Below, one piece after another: positions 63,805 to 64,000 of a stretch of 64,000 nt of DNA. The stretch is from Nitrospinaceae bacterium (GTDB taxonomy: Bacteria > Nitrospinota_A > UBA7883 > JAJDBK01). The DNA lies in contig JAJDBK010000079.1 in the NCBI GenBank assembly GCA_029261405.1, positions 1-64,000 of the forward strand, written 5' to 3'. The notes beneath the pieces were generated by a model. It ran no database searches. It saw only the letters and a list, made by a program, of their open reading frames with translations, and was not told where the DNA came from. Numbering within the stretch: position 1 is the stretch's first letter; each line of letters begins with the position of its first letter. Made by a program: the position numbers and the translations under genes.

Positions 63805-64000
63805 TTAATCTCCCGCTTGTTCCGCCAGCTCCAGCGCGAATTGCGCCTTTGGGCTGTTGGGGTTTTTGAGTTGAGGTGGTTTTGTTATCGAGCCGTAAAG
63901 AGTGGTCCACGGTTCCGCCGCCGAACCGTAGCCGGGGTGCATGGCGATTGTCACCGGTGTTGATTGACCGACCGGGCGCAGGTTACGGAAGATCGTCCAG
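63805..64000 (-). CDS. Phage structural protein, partial
   Basis: The last 64 residues of a gene cut by the window edge. It ends QFALELAEQAGD before TAA, one base before the fibre ATG. No family can be told from this part. Position before a fibre gene suggests a baseplate or tail protein. Confidence 0.6.
   Translation of the reverse strand, partial: WTIFRNLRPVGQSTPVTIAMHPGYGSAAEPWTTLYGSITKPPQLKNPNSPKAQFALELAEQAGD

Overview
The window is a stretch of a Gram-negative bacterial chromosome, densely coded, with many 4-bp ATGA/GTGA gene overlaps. Its left and right ends are mobile DNA. Zinc-type S14, S4 and L24, a bd-like oxidase region rich in c-type cytochromes, and sucrose phosphate synthase plus sucrose synthase suggest a respiratory, possibly chemolithotrophic bacterium of the kind found in Nitrospirota or Nitrospinota. 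That placement is inference; the sequence does not fix the phylum.

Left end (1-6918): remnants of an integrated element. They are IS3-family transposase fragments, a truncated tyrosine recombinase and a tRNA 3'-end-like attachment site. Beside them lies a complete type II-C CRISPR-Cas locus: tracrRNA (minus strand), cas9, cas1 and cas2 (plus strand), and a four-repeat array whose crRNAs read on the minus strand. Cas9 has all nuclease motifs and closely resembles Neisseria Cas9 at its C-terminus.

Housekeeping core (6919-31325): two B12-binding-type radical SAM proteins; a minus-strand ribosomal protein/secY/adk/map/rpoA cluster from rplV to rplQ, lacking rpmD and infA and starting at rplV; a divergent plus-strand operon (threonylcarbamoyl-AMP synthase, thrS, yajQ, a PhzF-family gene, mobA); a DUF255 thioredoxin-fold protein; an ECF sigma/anti-sigma pair; and a HmuY-like protein.

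Respiratory region (31330-43325): two tandem, diverged copies of one five-gene module. Each copy has a cupredoxin-like protein, a CydA-like bd oxidase subunit without CydB, a dihaem cytochrome c, a membrane-anchored monohaem cytochrome c, and a dihaem cytochrome c fused to an ethylbenzene-dehydrogenase-type haem-binding domain. Each module could hold five haems c. The CydA-like proteins have lost or moved several residues of canonical quinol oxidases, so they may take electrons from c-type cytochromes or copper proteins. This is the most interesting system in the window.

Right part (43303-64000): a minus-strand run of putA, sucrose synthase, sucrose phosphate synthase with a phosphatase domain, fructokinase, a CheD-receiver fusion and an aminotransferase; a MITE-like inverted repeat ahead of recA-recX; a prepilin peptidase and other plus-strand genes; and, from 59882 to the edge, the tail-fibre and lysis end of a prophage on the minus strand.
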